The notes beneath the pieces are model-generated. The model was not told where the DNA came from. It made no database searches and saw only the letters and a list, made by a program, of their open reading frames with translations. Source: Zopfochytrium polystomum (taxonomy: Eukaryota; Chytridiomycota; Chytridiomycetes; Chytridiales; Chytridiaceae). From it: a stretch of DNA of 64,000 nucleotides. Made by a program: the position numbers and the translations under genes. The DNA is taken from the NCBI GenBank assembly GCA_025765615.1, contig JAIVFJ010000104.1:124001-188000 (forward strand). Reading direction: 5' to 3'. Every line of letters begins with the position of its first letter. Within the stretch, counting starts at the first letter, position 1. Positions 33,358 to 44,468 of the stretch are shown here, in pieces.

Positions 33358-35990
33358 GGTGAGGGTAGTGAGAGATGGTACACACCTGGGTGTGTACATG
33401 GTCCCTTAGTGGGGCTCCTCTTAAGGGGCCGTGGGTGGGGAATGCAGCAGGCCCCACCAGTGACTGTGTGACATTGCAGGCTCTGTGTTGGAGTGAGGAT
33501 CATGGGCACTCGCCCGCTGTGACAACGGTGGTGGTGTTGGCTGCACTCTGTGCGGCCCCCAACACCTGAGAGTTTCGATCTGCGGGTGCCTGCCTTGGTC
33601 CAATTGCTGTGAGAGTGAGATGTGATAAAGCCCGTTGGTTGAGTGATTGTGCCGACGCAGCCCAGTGTTGGCGGAATGGTCCGCCATGGGTCAGGTCGAT
33701 GTGGCGTTGGTCGATTCTGCAGCCGACAACTTAGGGGATTTCTTTCAGACTTATTAATTTGAGGTCGCTATTTGATGGTGTGAGCCAAATTAAGTCGAGG
33801 ATTTTTGTCGATTTTTCCTCAGCTTGCCAGGGCAGTCGGTTACATTTGGTCATATTTTGGGGACTCTACGGTTTTTCCCCAACTTTTCCAGACAGTTCAA
33901 GGCCATTTTTATTAATTGTGGAAACATCACTACTTTGACGGGTATGTCAGTTTTCAACCTACTCTCTTGATTTTTGGTACGCACACTCTTTATATCTACT
34001 TGAGAAACGCCTTTTCCTATCTCTCCAAAGGGCTGGGTCACCTGACCTACAAAGGAGTCGTATGACTCAGGCTTCTGTTGTAGGCTGCTCATATTTGGTG
34101 CACTCAATATCAGCCACTACTCGAGTTTGCACTCCAATTTTGGTGCAATTTCGTTGATTTTTCATAGACTTAGATCAGCAGCGACAAAAATTCGGGGGAT
34201 TTGTTTTTTGGGGTATCCTTTTGAAGATCGGTCCTTCTTATCATCATCCACCTGCATACAAGATTTCAGCTGGCTAGCTCTGCGTGTTCAGGTGTGATGA
34301 GGTCGCAAACAGGGCCAATATTGACATTTTTGGGGCCACACTCGACACCTTCCAATTAGTGGCGATTTTTTCCCCCCACTTAGTGTGCCAGTCCCCGACC
34401 AAATTCTGAACAGATTTGCTTGATTTTTGGCTCGTTGGAAAGCTTCTACCTCCTCTCAAAGTTTCAGGGTGGGGGCTTTTGTTTTTGTAGAGTTATTGGC
34501 CACGCAATCCTTTCTCGCTTTTCTTTTTGTTCTTTCCAAAATTTTCTGGTGTCTCTCTTCTCTTTTTTTCCGTTTTTGAAATGTCTCTCCCTTCCCTTTT
34601 TGGTTTGGTGTCTTTCTCATACCCCTTCAAAGCCTTTTCGAGTTTGTGTTTTCGTGTTTTTCTAATTGTTTTAAATTTTCTTTCCCATACCCTGCCAAAC
34701 CTCACCCCTGCACCAATTTTGTTCCTAAAATTCTGCAAAAATACCCATTCAACTTCTCCTCTTCTCCTCCTTGATCCTGCTGTCATTTTACGCGTTTTAT
34801 TATCTTTTTCCAAAAACCTGTCAAAGTTTTCTCTCTCTGTCTCCTCCCTATCTGTGCCAAAATAACCTCTCTTTCAAGTTCTTTCATACTCTCTTCTTCC
34901 TCTCTCCCTATCCTCAGAGCAATTTGGTCTGGGAATAGGTGAGTCTTGCTGTTTCAGTGATGATCTTGGCTTCAACTCCTTCTACTTTGTTAGTTTCTCA
35001 TCTTTATACCCCTCTTTCTTCACTTCCACTTGGGCACATAGGTACTGTGCTGTCAGTTTGCTGTGTTCCCCACATTTTGAAGGTCTCCTCACACGTGCCA
35101 AAGGTGGAAGGACTTTTTTTTCTTTGAGGTTTTAACTAATAGAGAACAATTTGGTCTGGGAATAGGTACTGTGCTGTCAGTTTGCCGTGTTCCCCACGTG
35201 TTGAAGGTCTCCTTACACGTGCCAAAGCCTTCCTTCTTCGGTTTTAGTTGCCGCTCTTAAGCGTCAGCACTGTCGATCTCTGCTCTCTCACCACTCAAGA
35301 CCTTGTGTTTCTCCCTCCGGTCGGTGCGTATCCCTGGGGCTTAACACACCCGAAGACGCACACCAAGTCTGTTACGTCTGCTGATTTCATCGAACCCACC
35401 TCTGTCTGTGAGCGGAGGACAACCTTGCGAAGCCTGCTGTACGCTCGCCCAACCGCTGAGGCAGGACGTTCAACTCACACCAGTGGGGTGCGTGTACAAT
35501 CACAGGTGTTTCCGCGTGCTAGTTCCCCGCTGGCGACCTTCCAACCCCTACATAGTCGACTCCCTTCTCTCTCTCTTCCCCGTCGCTGGCGATGATGAGG
35601 GGCGCTAGGTCGCGCCCTGTCCGTCCTGTTGCTATTAACCGCTCCTGTTGTATTTGAGATTAGGTTCCTGAGATAAAAACCCCCGTTTCCCTCTTCTCTC
35701 TCTTTATTCTGCGGTTGTGTTGCGCCCTCAGGCGTGCCCTTCCGTTTCCCCTCGCATCAGCCTGCAGCCATGTGAGTAATCGGTGCTCTGGCACCGATCC
35801 TTCAGAGGATTGTCCCTCTGAATGTTCATTCTTTGTGCTTGAGACCCCTGTTAGACAGATCAGTAGGGATACTTCGTGGACTAGGCAAGTAGTAGGGTTG
35901 AAACACCCCCTAGACAACAGTCCAATAAAGTTAGTTTTTGCCTATTATTTGCTTTCCCTCACTCTATGGCCCAGATCCCAGGGTCAAAGG
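33358..35990 (+). mobile_element. Repeat family B, copy 3, split by about 1.8 kb of unrelated sequence
   Basis: 33360-33675 matches the reverse complement of about 19490-19135, and 35480-35990 matches the reverse complement of about 19130-18615. The two parts abut in copy 1, so 33676-35480 looks inserted. The insert is T-rich, has no recognised gene, and contains a tandem duplication at 34917-35226. The AATAAAG signal is at about 35930. Confidence 0.6.
34917..35226 (+). repeat. Tandem duplication whose copies differ by an intron-like segment
   Basis: Copy 1 consists of 34917-34938 and 35042-35106. Copy 2 is contiguous, 35144-35226. Both read caatttggtctgggaatag then gtactgtgctgtcag. Copy 1 is interrupted exactly there by 103 bp (34939-35041) that begins GTGAGT and ends ACATAG. 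The hexamer ATAGGT flanks the insert on both sides. No protein is recognised. Confidence 0.7.
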
Positions 35991-36129
35991 AGTGAGTATA
36001 GTCTCACAGCAGTAACATTGAGATCTGGCCAAAAAAAGCCTTGGTGCAGGTGTAGTTTGCATTCAAAATTTACTAATTGCTGGATTTGTATATTTTTGTT
36101 GTCCCGCACTGTATTATTATTATTAAGCA

Positions 36130-37265
36130 CTAAGTTGCAGACTGAATGCTCTGCACCTCATGTTCCAATATCCGTTGCCCTCCTCTCATCGCACTCAGCC
36201 GTCTTCAGAGAGTCCCCAATTGTTGTTGACACTGGCTGTCCAAGGACCATTCTCAAAGACATCCACCTGTTCACCTCATACAAAGAGAAAGACTCTACCA
36301 TTGGCACCATAGATGAGGAGTCCCCACCGCTTAAGACAAAGGGATCTGGCTCAGCAAGGATTCCACTACCAAACAGTGTTGAAATTGTCATCAAGAAAGC
36401 ACTATACAGTCTCATTGCCACCAATGACATTGAGAGAGACAGGAAGTTCTTTGTCTCTATGGATGTGGATAAACCTGGCACCATATTCAACAGAAGTGAC
36501 AGAACTCCTGTTGGTATACCCCACAAAGTGCCAAACTTGCGTCGCTGCCAAGATGCGCCAAAAGCCATTCCCAGATCGTGATGAGGAACAACTCCCATTT
36601 GCCCATACCCTCAACATCGATGTCAACTCCATCCCCATTACTTCCTTTGATGGTTACAACTATGCAATCACTGTCGTTTCTCTTTGGACATTCCTATTGC
36701 TCGCAAGAGCGACACATTACTTTATAATTTGCCTGATTCTCTTTCTTGAGAAAACAGAGGGACTCAAAGTACAGGTCATCCAATTGGATCGTGGCAAGGA
36801 GAGCTTCAATCAGACCTTCAAGTCCTTCTGTGACTCCCATGGAATTCAGCTCAAGGCGTCTCCCTCACGCACAGCCCAGATGAACTCTGTCACAGACATG
36901 ACCCGGTCACTTCTACTTGGGGCACCTAACTTTCCACTCACATTTTGGAGCTACGCTTACCGTTAAGCTTTGCAAATCAAAACTGTCTATCAAACATCCA
37001 GCGTGGCATCCTCTCTCCGTTCAAAAGCCACCACCACATCCCACCAATGGTTGGCCACTTTCACACCTTTGGCTCCAAGTGTTTCTACCATGTTAGCCCG
37101 AAGCTTTGCAAAAAACTCAATCCCAAGGGCCGTCCTGCTGTTTACTTTGGCAGTCCCTCACACTCCATTGCTGTCCTGTGGGAGCTCCAAGAGCAGCAGA
37201 TCATCAACCAGTGTTTTTGTGACATTGAGTTTTTTGAAGATGAATTCCACCAGTTCTTGGGAGTC
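36130..37265 (+). pseudogene. Copia element G2, protease and integrase remnant
   Basis: This is a plus-strand relative of G1. The protease part reads ESPIVVDTGCPRTILKDIH and keeps the catalytic DTG. The integrase part includes LNIDVNSIPITSFDGYNYAI and QLDRGKESFNQTFKSFCDS, carrying two catalytic Asp. At the third catalytic site (usually MNG..E) it reads TAQMNSVTD, so the Glu is lost. The tail has FGSKCFYHVSPKLCKKLNPKG. Frames change near 36580 and 36960. No LTR is identified for this copy. Confidence 0.75.
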
Positions 37266-37279
37266 TTCGACTGTCTATT

Positions 37280-38730
37280 CACAACTTTTTTGGAAGTCAA
37301 GGAAATGCTCTACGTTGTTGAGCGTAAAAATGACACATACACAGGTTCCGACAATACCATTAAGGCGGCATATGCGGCAAATGTGTTAGGCAGAACTGAA
37401 TGGTTAGCAGCAAGAGGCACAAGACAGACCTGAACCTATTGTGACTGTCAGTTATCGTTCTCACGATGCCCATGGGAGAGCGAGCCACTGCCAATGCAGA
37501 CCTGGGCGCTGGCTTGCACTGATGACAAATACTCTGAGTATTAAGTGGAACAGAAACCTGGTGTCAACAGTTTTCCTCCTCCTCTGCTCAAGCAGATAAT
37601 ATACAAGAGGTTTTTACCCTGTGCCGGTCACGCTTGCCTAGCAACTATTACAGTGTGTATATCATCATCATGTATCAATAATTCAGAACAGAGTTTTTCT
37701 CTTTCTTTCCAAGTTGGGGAGAAGGACCACCCACAAACACACAACTCCACTTCATTCACTCCTTCCACTCACCCACTCAGAGTAGACTGTTTACAAAATG
37801 CTCTGACGAGAAAAAAGCACGACGCTCAAGCTCAAAGCTGGCTACTTGGAAAGCTACCAAGGGCATCTGGAGACCTATTGCGCAGGTGCACAACTGCACA
37901 CAAGATGTATGAACACCTGAAGGAGGTCCACACAACGGTTACTGCGTCAACAACTATGAACACGTTGGAACCACTGTTGTCGACAAAGTACGACAATAGT
38001 ATGACAATAGTGGCAACATTGAGGATTTCATTGGTTCAGTCTCAGCACTCATTCAGCGCCTCAAGGATGCTGGGACACTTGACAGGGACAAGATATATGT
38101 CTGTATTCTGCTGATGGCGATGCCAAATACGCCTGGATGGCAGAATGTAGTAGAGATGCTGCATGCACTTGATGCAATGAAGTTGACGCGCCGCAAGGTT
38201 GAGAGTGAGCTATATGACCATGCTCAGTGGGTCAAGGCAGAAAGTCCTGGAGGTGCATCAAAGAAGGAGTTGACAAAATCTGCTGCTTTCACTGCGTCCA
38301 AAGCAGACAAGAAGAAGCAGACTTGCTTAAATTGCAGCAAGCCTGGACACCTGCGCAAGGACTGGTGGATGAAAGGCGGTGGTGCAGCAGGAAAAGGACC
38401 AAAGCAAGGTGATGAACTCACCAAAGCTAAGAGCAAAGTGAACGCATCAGACGCACGCTATGCTTTCACAGTGAAGCTGAGAGGACCAAGCAAGGACGTT
38501 TGGTACCATGACAGCAATGCATCATACCACCTCACAAACAACCTTTGTTTCTTCATTCCAGGCACCAACAGGAAAATGTCAGACGAGGTTACCATTGGAG
38601 ATGGAAAACCACTCAAGAATGTTGCTGAGGGGAATGTTGTGTTTGACTCAACAATTTTGTCTGAAAAAATGGTGGAAGTCACACTGTGGGGAGTACGATA
38701 CTGCCCCAACATAACAGACAATCTAGATTC
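37280..38730 (+). pseudogene. Copia element F: gag and protease remnant
   Basis: The gag frame (interrupted by the family A solo LTR) includes AQAQSWLLGKLPRASGDLL and HKMYEHLKEVHTT, a typical copia Gag helix region, with a frameshift near 38000. A zinc knuckle CLNCSKPGHLRKDW has Trp where the last Cys is expected. The protease motif is DSNAS instead of the usual DSGAS. The frame ends where the E2 LTR starts at 38731. The element resumes at 52276 on the far side of E2. Confidence 0.75.
37384..37795 (+). mobile_element. Solo LTR, family A (412 bp), target duplication aaatg
   Basis: It starts TGTTAGGCAGAACTGAATGG and ends TTTACA. The 5 bp aaatg lie on both sides (37379-37383 and 37796-37800). 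It splits a copia-F gag frame, which reads AAYAANA-LTRKKHDAQAQSW after removal of the LTR and one aaatg. Confidence 0.93.
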
Positions 38731-38957
38731 TGTTAATTTTGGGTCTTTTGGTGTAAGCAGCGTGCAGGAGTTTTGACCTGTTACTGCTGCAAGGATGACT
38801 TGCAGCATTTTGCAAGTGATGGTCCTTGTAACAGTTTTGTATGATGACAAACACAAGACTGACAGAAGCCAAGATCAACCTCCCACCACCACCACCTTCA
38901 GTAGTGAACACCACAGCACCCCAATCCATCAATCAGCCATCATAGCAAATTCTTTCA
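38731..38957 (+). mobile_element. 5' LTR of copia element E2 (227 bp)
   Basis: It starts TGTTAATTTTGGGTCTTTTG and ends AATTCTTTCA, followed by TACAAAACTGTTACCCATCCC, which parallels the sequence after the E1 5' LTR. The partner 3' LTR begins at 52124 and is truncated. It was inserted into the protease region of element F. Confidence 0.8.
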
Positions 38958-39668
38958 TACAAAACTGTTACCCATCCCAATCACTGGAGTTGTATGCTTT
39001 TCAGATCTGCCAACTTCGTGGAGCGATCACGGGCACTGCAGACATTGTACAGCAATTTCGTTGCTACCATTGGAAAGCTCTTGATCTCTTCTTTCCAACG
39101 AACTCACCTGATCCTGGATCGGATGCTCCAAAGTTGTCGCCAGCTTTTTCAACTTCAACCTCAATTTGCTCGCCTTCCAGACCTCCCCCAGCCAATTCCA
39201 AGCTAGAACAACACGACTGTCACCAGTGGCATCCTAAAATCGCTCTCCTTTTGATAAGCTACGACTTTTTCCATTCAGGGTCACCAGATTACCTCCAACC
39301 CTCACCATTAATTTTTGATTTTTTGTCCCCAATTGGAGACAAGGACCACACCACTACCTGACACACACCAAGCTAACAAACCAACTTTTCATCTGCTGCA
39401 ACACCGTCTTCACAACACACCCAAAATCCAACAAAATCCCTTCAAACTTGGCACACATAATTGTCCTGAGAAAACAACATGACTACTGACTCAACCAAGA
39501 ATGTTGTCAAGCCCTTCACAGAGAATTTCGCCACATCAACACAGAGCAGAATGATGCAGTTGACCCACTTGACCTCTGTGACACTGCAACCTGTCTCATC
39601 AGAGATGGACCATTCCAAGCACAGAGATTCCAATTGGTGCCTCTGCCTCGTGGACCAGAGAAAGTAAC
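38958..39668 (+). pseudogene. E2 leader and gag start, split by element E1
   Basis: The leader resembles that of E1. The end of this segment encodes gag-like sequence (ATCLIRDGPFQAQRFQLVPL, then PRGPEK). That gag resumes at 47816 on the other side of E1 (VTWFPGT...NQNAHCC), matching E1 gag KWFPGTEDQNAYC. The E1 insertion point is therefore inside E2 gag. Confidence 0.75.
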
Positions 39669-39914
39669 TGTTAGATTTTGGGTTTTTGCAGTAAGCAGTG
39701 TGCAGGAGCAACACCTCACACTGTGGTGCATGGGAGCACCAACTGTGATGAGGATTTGGTGTATTTTTTGTCACCTGGTCTTTGTCACAATTTTGTATAA
39801 AGCCAAACAGCATACATTGTACAACAGTCTCCCACCTCAGCTTCACCATCACAAGAGAGTGGTCCACCAGAGTAGTTCACCACCATCCACAAACAGCAGC
39901 AGTCAATTCTTTCA
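39669..39914 (+). mobile_element. 5' LTR of E1
   Basis: It is 246 bp with TG...CA ends and matches 47565-47810 at all but about three sites. The TATA-like box tgtataaagcc lies about 130 bp into the LTR. Confidence 0.93.
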
Positions 39915-40809
39915 TACAAAATTGTGACCCATCCCAATCATCTGGAGTATAAACAACGTGCAGAACACAGCAACACACTTGAAAAGCGCACAGAACGAGC
40001 AAACAGAAGCAGTGCCACTCGCCATCACACTATCAACTTGCTCAGTTTTTGTACCCCCACCATTCCACCACGTCTACACCACTTTTAACACTGGGGAAGA
40101 CGTTTTGACGATCGTTTTTCTCTGCAGCAGCGTCGCAGAGCGTGTAACAGCACTCATCCACAACATCAGCCACCTGATAACGTCGAATTTCGAGAGTTTA
40201 CGTTTGCAACTTCTTTCAATCGCTTTAGGAATCGCTTACCACCATTTGAAAGTGCTCCTTTTGTTCTATCTTCCCACCAAATATCGTGATCTTCGACTGG
40301 TTCCTTGCAGAATAACAGCTGTCCGCGTTTTTACTGTTCAATTAGCACTCAGCTCGTCGAAATTGCTGTATTGGAGCTTCCCACCAACACAACTCAGCCA
40401 AAACCAGACCAAATTGCCTCAATCCAATTTTCCTGCATTGCTCAGCGCCCAATCTTCGTGATTCCACTCAGTGATCAATCAGATACATCTACTTTCATTG
40501 CAGAATATTGAATTACGACGAGCTGCAACCATATTTTGCGGTATCCAGTTGTGCCACTACTCAATTTTCGCTTCAAACCCCATGACAAGTCTGTTTTTCT
40601 CGTCCCCAACTCGCTACACACGTGTGCAAACTTGGCTACATCACCTATCCACACCCATACCTTGACCATCAAGTGTCGTGTCACGCTTGTTGAGTGTCGA
40701 CTTAAAGACTGCTACTATTCCCTACGAAGGGTTACCACTAAATCAGGGAAATCACTGCCTTTCAAATTTCTATTCTCCTGCAAAGCTCTCACACATTTTC
40801 CTCCCAAGC

Positions 40810-42228
40810 ATGAGCGAGCGTGATCAAATCAAGTATGCTTCCCGTGCATTCCCTATCCTCAAAGGCGCAGCAAATTTTGGAGATTGGCTGGACGACCTAA
40901 TTTCAGAGCTATCCAACAAAAGCAATAGTCTCCGCCACTGCGTCGACCCAGACCGAATTAACGTATTACGCAATGATCAAGTGGACCCCAATGATCCTAT
41001 TGTTGGCCCAACATGCAGAGTACGCAGGGGGCCCAACCATGGCGAGCATTATGCATTTGCACGAGACGGGCGTGAGCCGGTCAAATGGTTCCCAGGGACA
41101 GAAGACCAGAACGCATACTGTATCCTTCTCATTCGACGACATGTTGAACCAGAGCTTCTCCCACAGTTCCCCCGACGAGGGCAGATTTTTGCCTACACAC
41201 TGCTTGGAGAAATTGCGATTGCATGTCGAACAACAGATCAAGGATTAGCAAAGGATATTATTGATGATTTCGAACGTATAAAAATGGAACCTGCAGAATC
41301 ATCCGAGTCATTTGCAATGCGCTTCATTACAGCTTACCACAAAGTAGAAAGCTTTGCAGAAAGTTCATCAGTGGAAATCCGCAGTCGCATCACACCATTT
41401 TCCAAAGTTGTGCGAGTCTTCGTATCTGCCCTGAACAACACGCTAATCAATATGGGTGTTGCCAATACGTTCATGTTTGCAGGGAATCCTATCACTTCTG
41501 TTTCATCATTGACTAAACTAATCACCTTATTTAAATCTACCGCCCGCCAAAATACATATGATGAGAGGCGGGATCGACTTGCAGCACAACAGGAGCGGGA
41601 CCTGACAACAGCCATTCCAGAAGTCACTACACCAACAGCAAATGTAATTATTCGGCCAAAAGTACACTATAGTCAACTCCGCGGTCGTGGCAGTTGTCAT
41701 AAACCTCAGCAGTACCAGCCGTATCCTAATATCCGCCCAACAACTTTGCAGTACCAAAACCCTCAGTCCCAACAGTACACACCGCGCCCATATGGTGGTT
41801 TTGGCCGAGGCCGAGGAACATGGCGAGGACTAAGTTCACGTGGAACAGCAACAGGTGGTACCGCAATGGGACGCGGCTCTGGGGGGAGTTGGTACCCTGC
41901 ACAGCAACAGTCTTTTGGAGTCCAATGTCATGCATGTGGAGGCTATGGTCATGTTGCTCGACAGTGTGCCAACACATTTCTTCAGCAATTGCAGCAACAG
42001 CAACAGAATCGACCACCAGCAAATCCAAATGCGCTCTTACTCCAGCAACCAAACTCTCCACAACAGCAGATACCTGAAAACCAAGCACTTCTGCTACAGA
42101 ACGGTGATTGGGATGACCAGCAAAGTGAGCAGTATGCTGCAGAACAGCAATTGTGGATGGAAACGCAACTCCAATCAGAGACCGAACTAGATGAAAGTCA
42201 ACAGGATTTTTGGATGGCCCAGGAGTAA
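40810..42228 (+). CDS. gag: E1 Gag, intact
   Basis: The 472-residue open frame is the structural protein that packages element RNA. It starts MSERDQIKYASRAFPILKG and has the copia Gag core around DQGLAKDIIDDFERIKM. It then has an Arg/Gly-rich stretch (GGFGRGRGTWRGLSSRG) and a canonical CCHC zinc knuckle CHACGGYGHVARQC at about residues 374-387. A Gln-rich tail (LQQLQQQQQNRPP) follows. ATG 40810 is preferred over the upstream start in the same frame because Gag similarity begins there. It overlaps the pol frame by 19 nt, with pol in the -1 frame. Confidence 0.88.
   Translation: MSERDQIKYASRAFPILKGAANFGDWLDDLISELSNKSNSLRHCVDPDRINVLRNDQVDPNDPIVGPTCRVRRGPNHGEHYAFARDGREPVKWFPGTEDQNAYCILLIRRHVEPELLPQFPRRGQIFAYTLLGEIAIACRTTDQGLAKDIIDDFERIKMEPAESSESFAMRFITAYHKVESFAESSSVEIRSRITPFSKVVRVFVSALNNTLINMGVANTFMFAGNPITSVSSLTKLITLFKSTARQNTYDERRDRLAAQQERDLTTAIPEVTTPTANVIIRPKVHYSQLRGRGSCHKPQQYQPYPNIRPTTLQYQNPQSQQYTPRPYGGFGRGRGTWRGLSSRGTATGGTAMGRGSGGSWYPAQQQSFGVQCHACGGYGHVARQCANTFLQQLQQQQQNRPPANPNALLLQQPNSPQQQIPENQALLLQNGDWDDQQSEQYAAEQQLWMETQLQSETELDESQQDFWMAQE
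42198..42228 (+). promoter_or_regulatory. Gag/pol -1 frame overlap of E1
   Basis: The pol frame is open from after a TGA at about 42194, and gag stops at 42226-42228. Within the overlap lies a run of five T (ggatttttgg). Reading gag as GAT TTT TGG and pol as GGA TTT TTG needs a -1 step at this run. No perfect X-XXY-YYZ heptamer is present, so programmed frameshifting is possible but not shown. Confidence 0.4.
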
Positions 42229-43910
42229 TCCGGGCATTTGCAGTTAACGTCCCTTCCCTTCCAATTTCTTTTCCTGTACTCATCGACAACAGTTGCAATG
42301 TCACAACACTTCGAGATTTCTCTCTCTTCATTCCCTATAGTTATACTCAGCAGAAATCTAGCATGCGTATCGCCAAAGAAGGACCTATTCTTACTTGTGA
42401 AGGATTTGGCACAGCTCTCATACCACTCGCCAACAACATCACACTTATAATTGAAGGTGCCCAATATGCTCCAGAATGTCCTGTCAACTTGGTCGCTGAT
42501 CGGGACCTACAACTATGTGGCTTCTTCCATCTTGCACGAGACCTTCAACCTGGTACTATTTATCGTAGCAGTCCTGAGGAAGGAGATCCAGCTGTCCTTC
42601 AAATGATTCTTAGACATGGTCTCCAATGGTTCCCAACAGCAGCAAACCCCAACTTCAACTACAGCAAACAATTTATTGCACACTGCGCCAGTAAATTTTA
42701 CAACCTCTTCAGCTCTGCAGAACCAGTTGATACACTCAGTATACGCACAGCCTTTCTCAACAGCAAAGCTCCAAACACTCAGCGCATGCATGAACGCCTC
42801 AGCCATATCCCTTATGCAAGACTACGAGCAATGAAGGAGCGCCGTACATGTGCTGACTTTCCTGACATTAAGCTGGACTTACTTGAAGAACCGTGTAAGG
42901 CCTGCATTATTGCCAAACAGACTCGTGCTGCTATTCCACATACAGATCCTCCAGATAAACTACCAGGCGAACATTTAGCCTTTGATCTAGTGGAAGTCAA
43001 ACCAAAGTTTCGAGGACAATATGGCTTTGCTCTCATTGCCATTGACTATGCAAGTAATTATCTCTGGTCGACAAACCTTCAGAGAAAGTCAGAAGCACTA
43101 CTGGAGGCCATTAAGATCATCCAACAATTGGAAACAGTTAGGGATGTTCGTGTAAAGGGCGTCCGCTTTGATGGTGGGGAACTGAATTCACTTGCTTTTA
43201 ACCGTTTCTGTGCATCACGTGGCATCTGCGTTGAAGTCAGTCCACCTCATTCATACACCTGAGCTGAATGGGAAAGCAGAGCGAGCAGTTCCAACAGTCA
43301 TGGATGTCACACAATCTCTTCTAAGACATGCTGGTTCACCATGGTCATGGTGGGGATACGCGATTCGACATGCAGTAGATATCATCAATACACTTCCTGT
43401 CCTCAGCCGTGGATTACTATCTCCAGTTGAAACGCTTCTTGGATTCCCTCCATGCATCAGTCAATTCAGAGTTTTTGGCTCAGGATGTTTGTATCATATC
43501 ACAGCAAAGGAACGTGGACAAACACATCAGTTTAAAAAGCTTGCAGAACGCGCCTGACCAGCAATTTACATTGGAAACGTTGGTCGTTCCATTGCTCGTT
43601 TGATTGACATCAGCACGGGTAGAGTAATCACTCATCGATTGGATGACCTTGTGGTTGCAGAAGACAGTTTCCCTCGCCTCAGCACCTCAGCACCAGAGGA
43701 TATTGCTCAGGACCTCGTTCATCAGCTAACACCACTCCTCAGCAAAGATGAACTTACATCAACTGAACAAAACATCACCAACCTCCTTCGTGAAGCCAAT
43801 GTTCGCGTGGATCAATTCCCAGAACCAGGACCAGCAGCAGTAGCTGAATGACAACCTTCCACAGAACTAGCACCAAATGAGCATGAAGTGGTCCAGGTAC
43901 GGCAGCGAAA
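42210..43910 (+). pseudogene. pol: E1 pol: protease and integrase, with a frameshift and two stops
   Basis: The protease part has VLIDNSCNVTTLRDFS (DNS in place of DSG/DTG) and TLIIEGAQYAPECPVNL. The integrase zinc region reads HERLSHIPYARLRAM...CKACIIAKQ. The catalytic core has FDLVEV and RFDGGELNS, and the Glu site is in ELNGKAERAV, which is reached only by a +1 frame change at about 43257. After that come the copia integrase tail (QFRVFGSGCLYHITAKERG), a TGA at 43555 and another TGA at 43852. The last readable residues are VVQVRQRK, just before the intron-like segment at 43911. Confidence 0.85.
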
Positions 43911-44468
43911 GTGAATCAGATAACGATGTACAGCACAAAGTGTTGGAGGTGGCGGCACGACGGGATGGACTCCGTGTTACTGCAATTAACGCCATCTCCA
44001 GTGGGCCTTACCTACGAGCACTAAAGCCGAGGGACCTATCGGATGAGTGAGGGCGGCGACCGGCTCTGTGACTGCAGGCGCACTCTCGGCTGGGAGTGAC
44101 GTGGGTGGCGCAACCGAAGGCCCTGGGCCATACCGGCCCTGCGGGAGCTAGTGTGGCGTGGACCCAAGTCAGAAGGGATGGATGTCTGTTTGGGGAGCCC
44201 ATTCCGTAAGGAACACCACCAGGGGAGATAGGTCCCTTGGCGCCTGACGTTACGCATGGGGGAAAGTGCGGAAGGCGGGCTGTGGAGAGAGGAAGAGAAG
44301 GCTCTCTGGCACGGGGTGTCCCGAGCCGCATCGTGCAGAAGGCTCACCTGCCAATGATTTTTCTATTTCCTTTTTCTGCATCCTAATACTCACAAACACC
44401 TCTGTCATTTTACTAACACCACCAAAGCATACCCCTGATGACAAAACAATTACTGAAACACCAACTAG
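43911..44468 (+). other. Intron-like GC-rich insert in E1 pol, shared with E2
   Basis: The segment starts gtgaatcagataac after ...cagcgaaa. A homologous block with the same left edge lies in E2 (about 49935-50335). Similarity covers about 400 bp, to ggaaggctcacctg. In E1 it is followed by a pyrimidine-rich stretch and a perfect yeast-type branch motif tactaac at about 44412. Cutting 43911-44468 (gt...ctag, 558 nt, a multiple of three) would join RQRK to DLPPQAPPPEP in frame; cutting at the nearer aaag (44427) would not. Confidence 0.45.
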
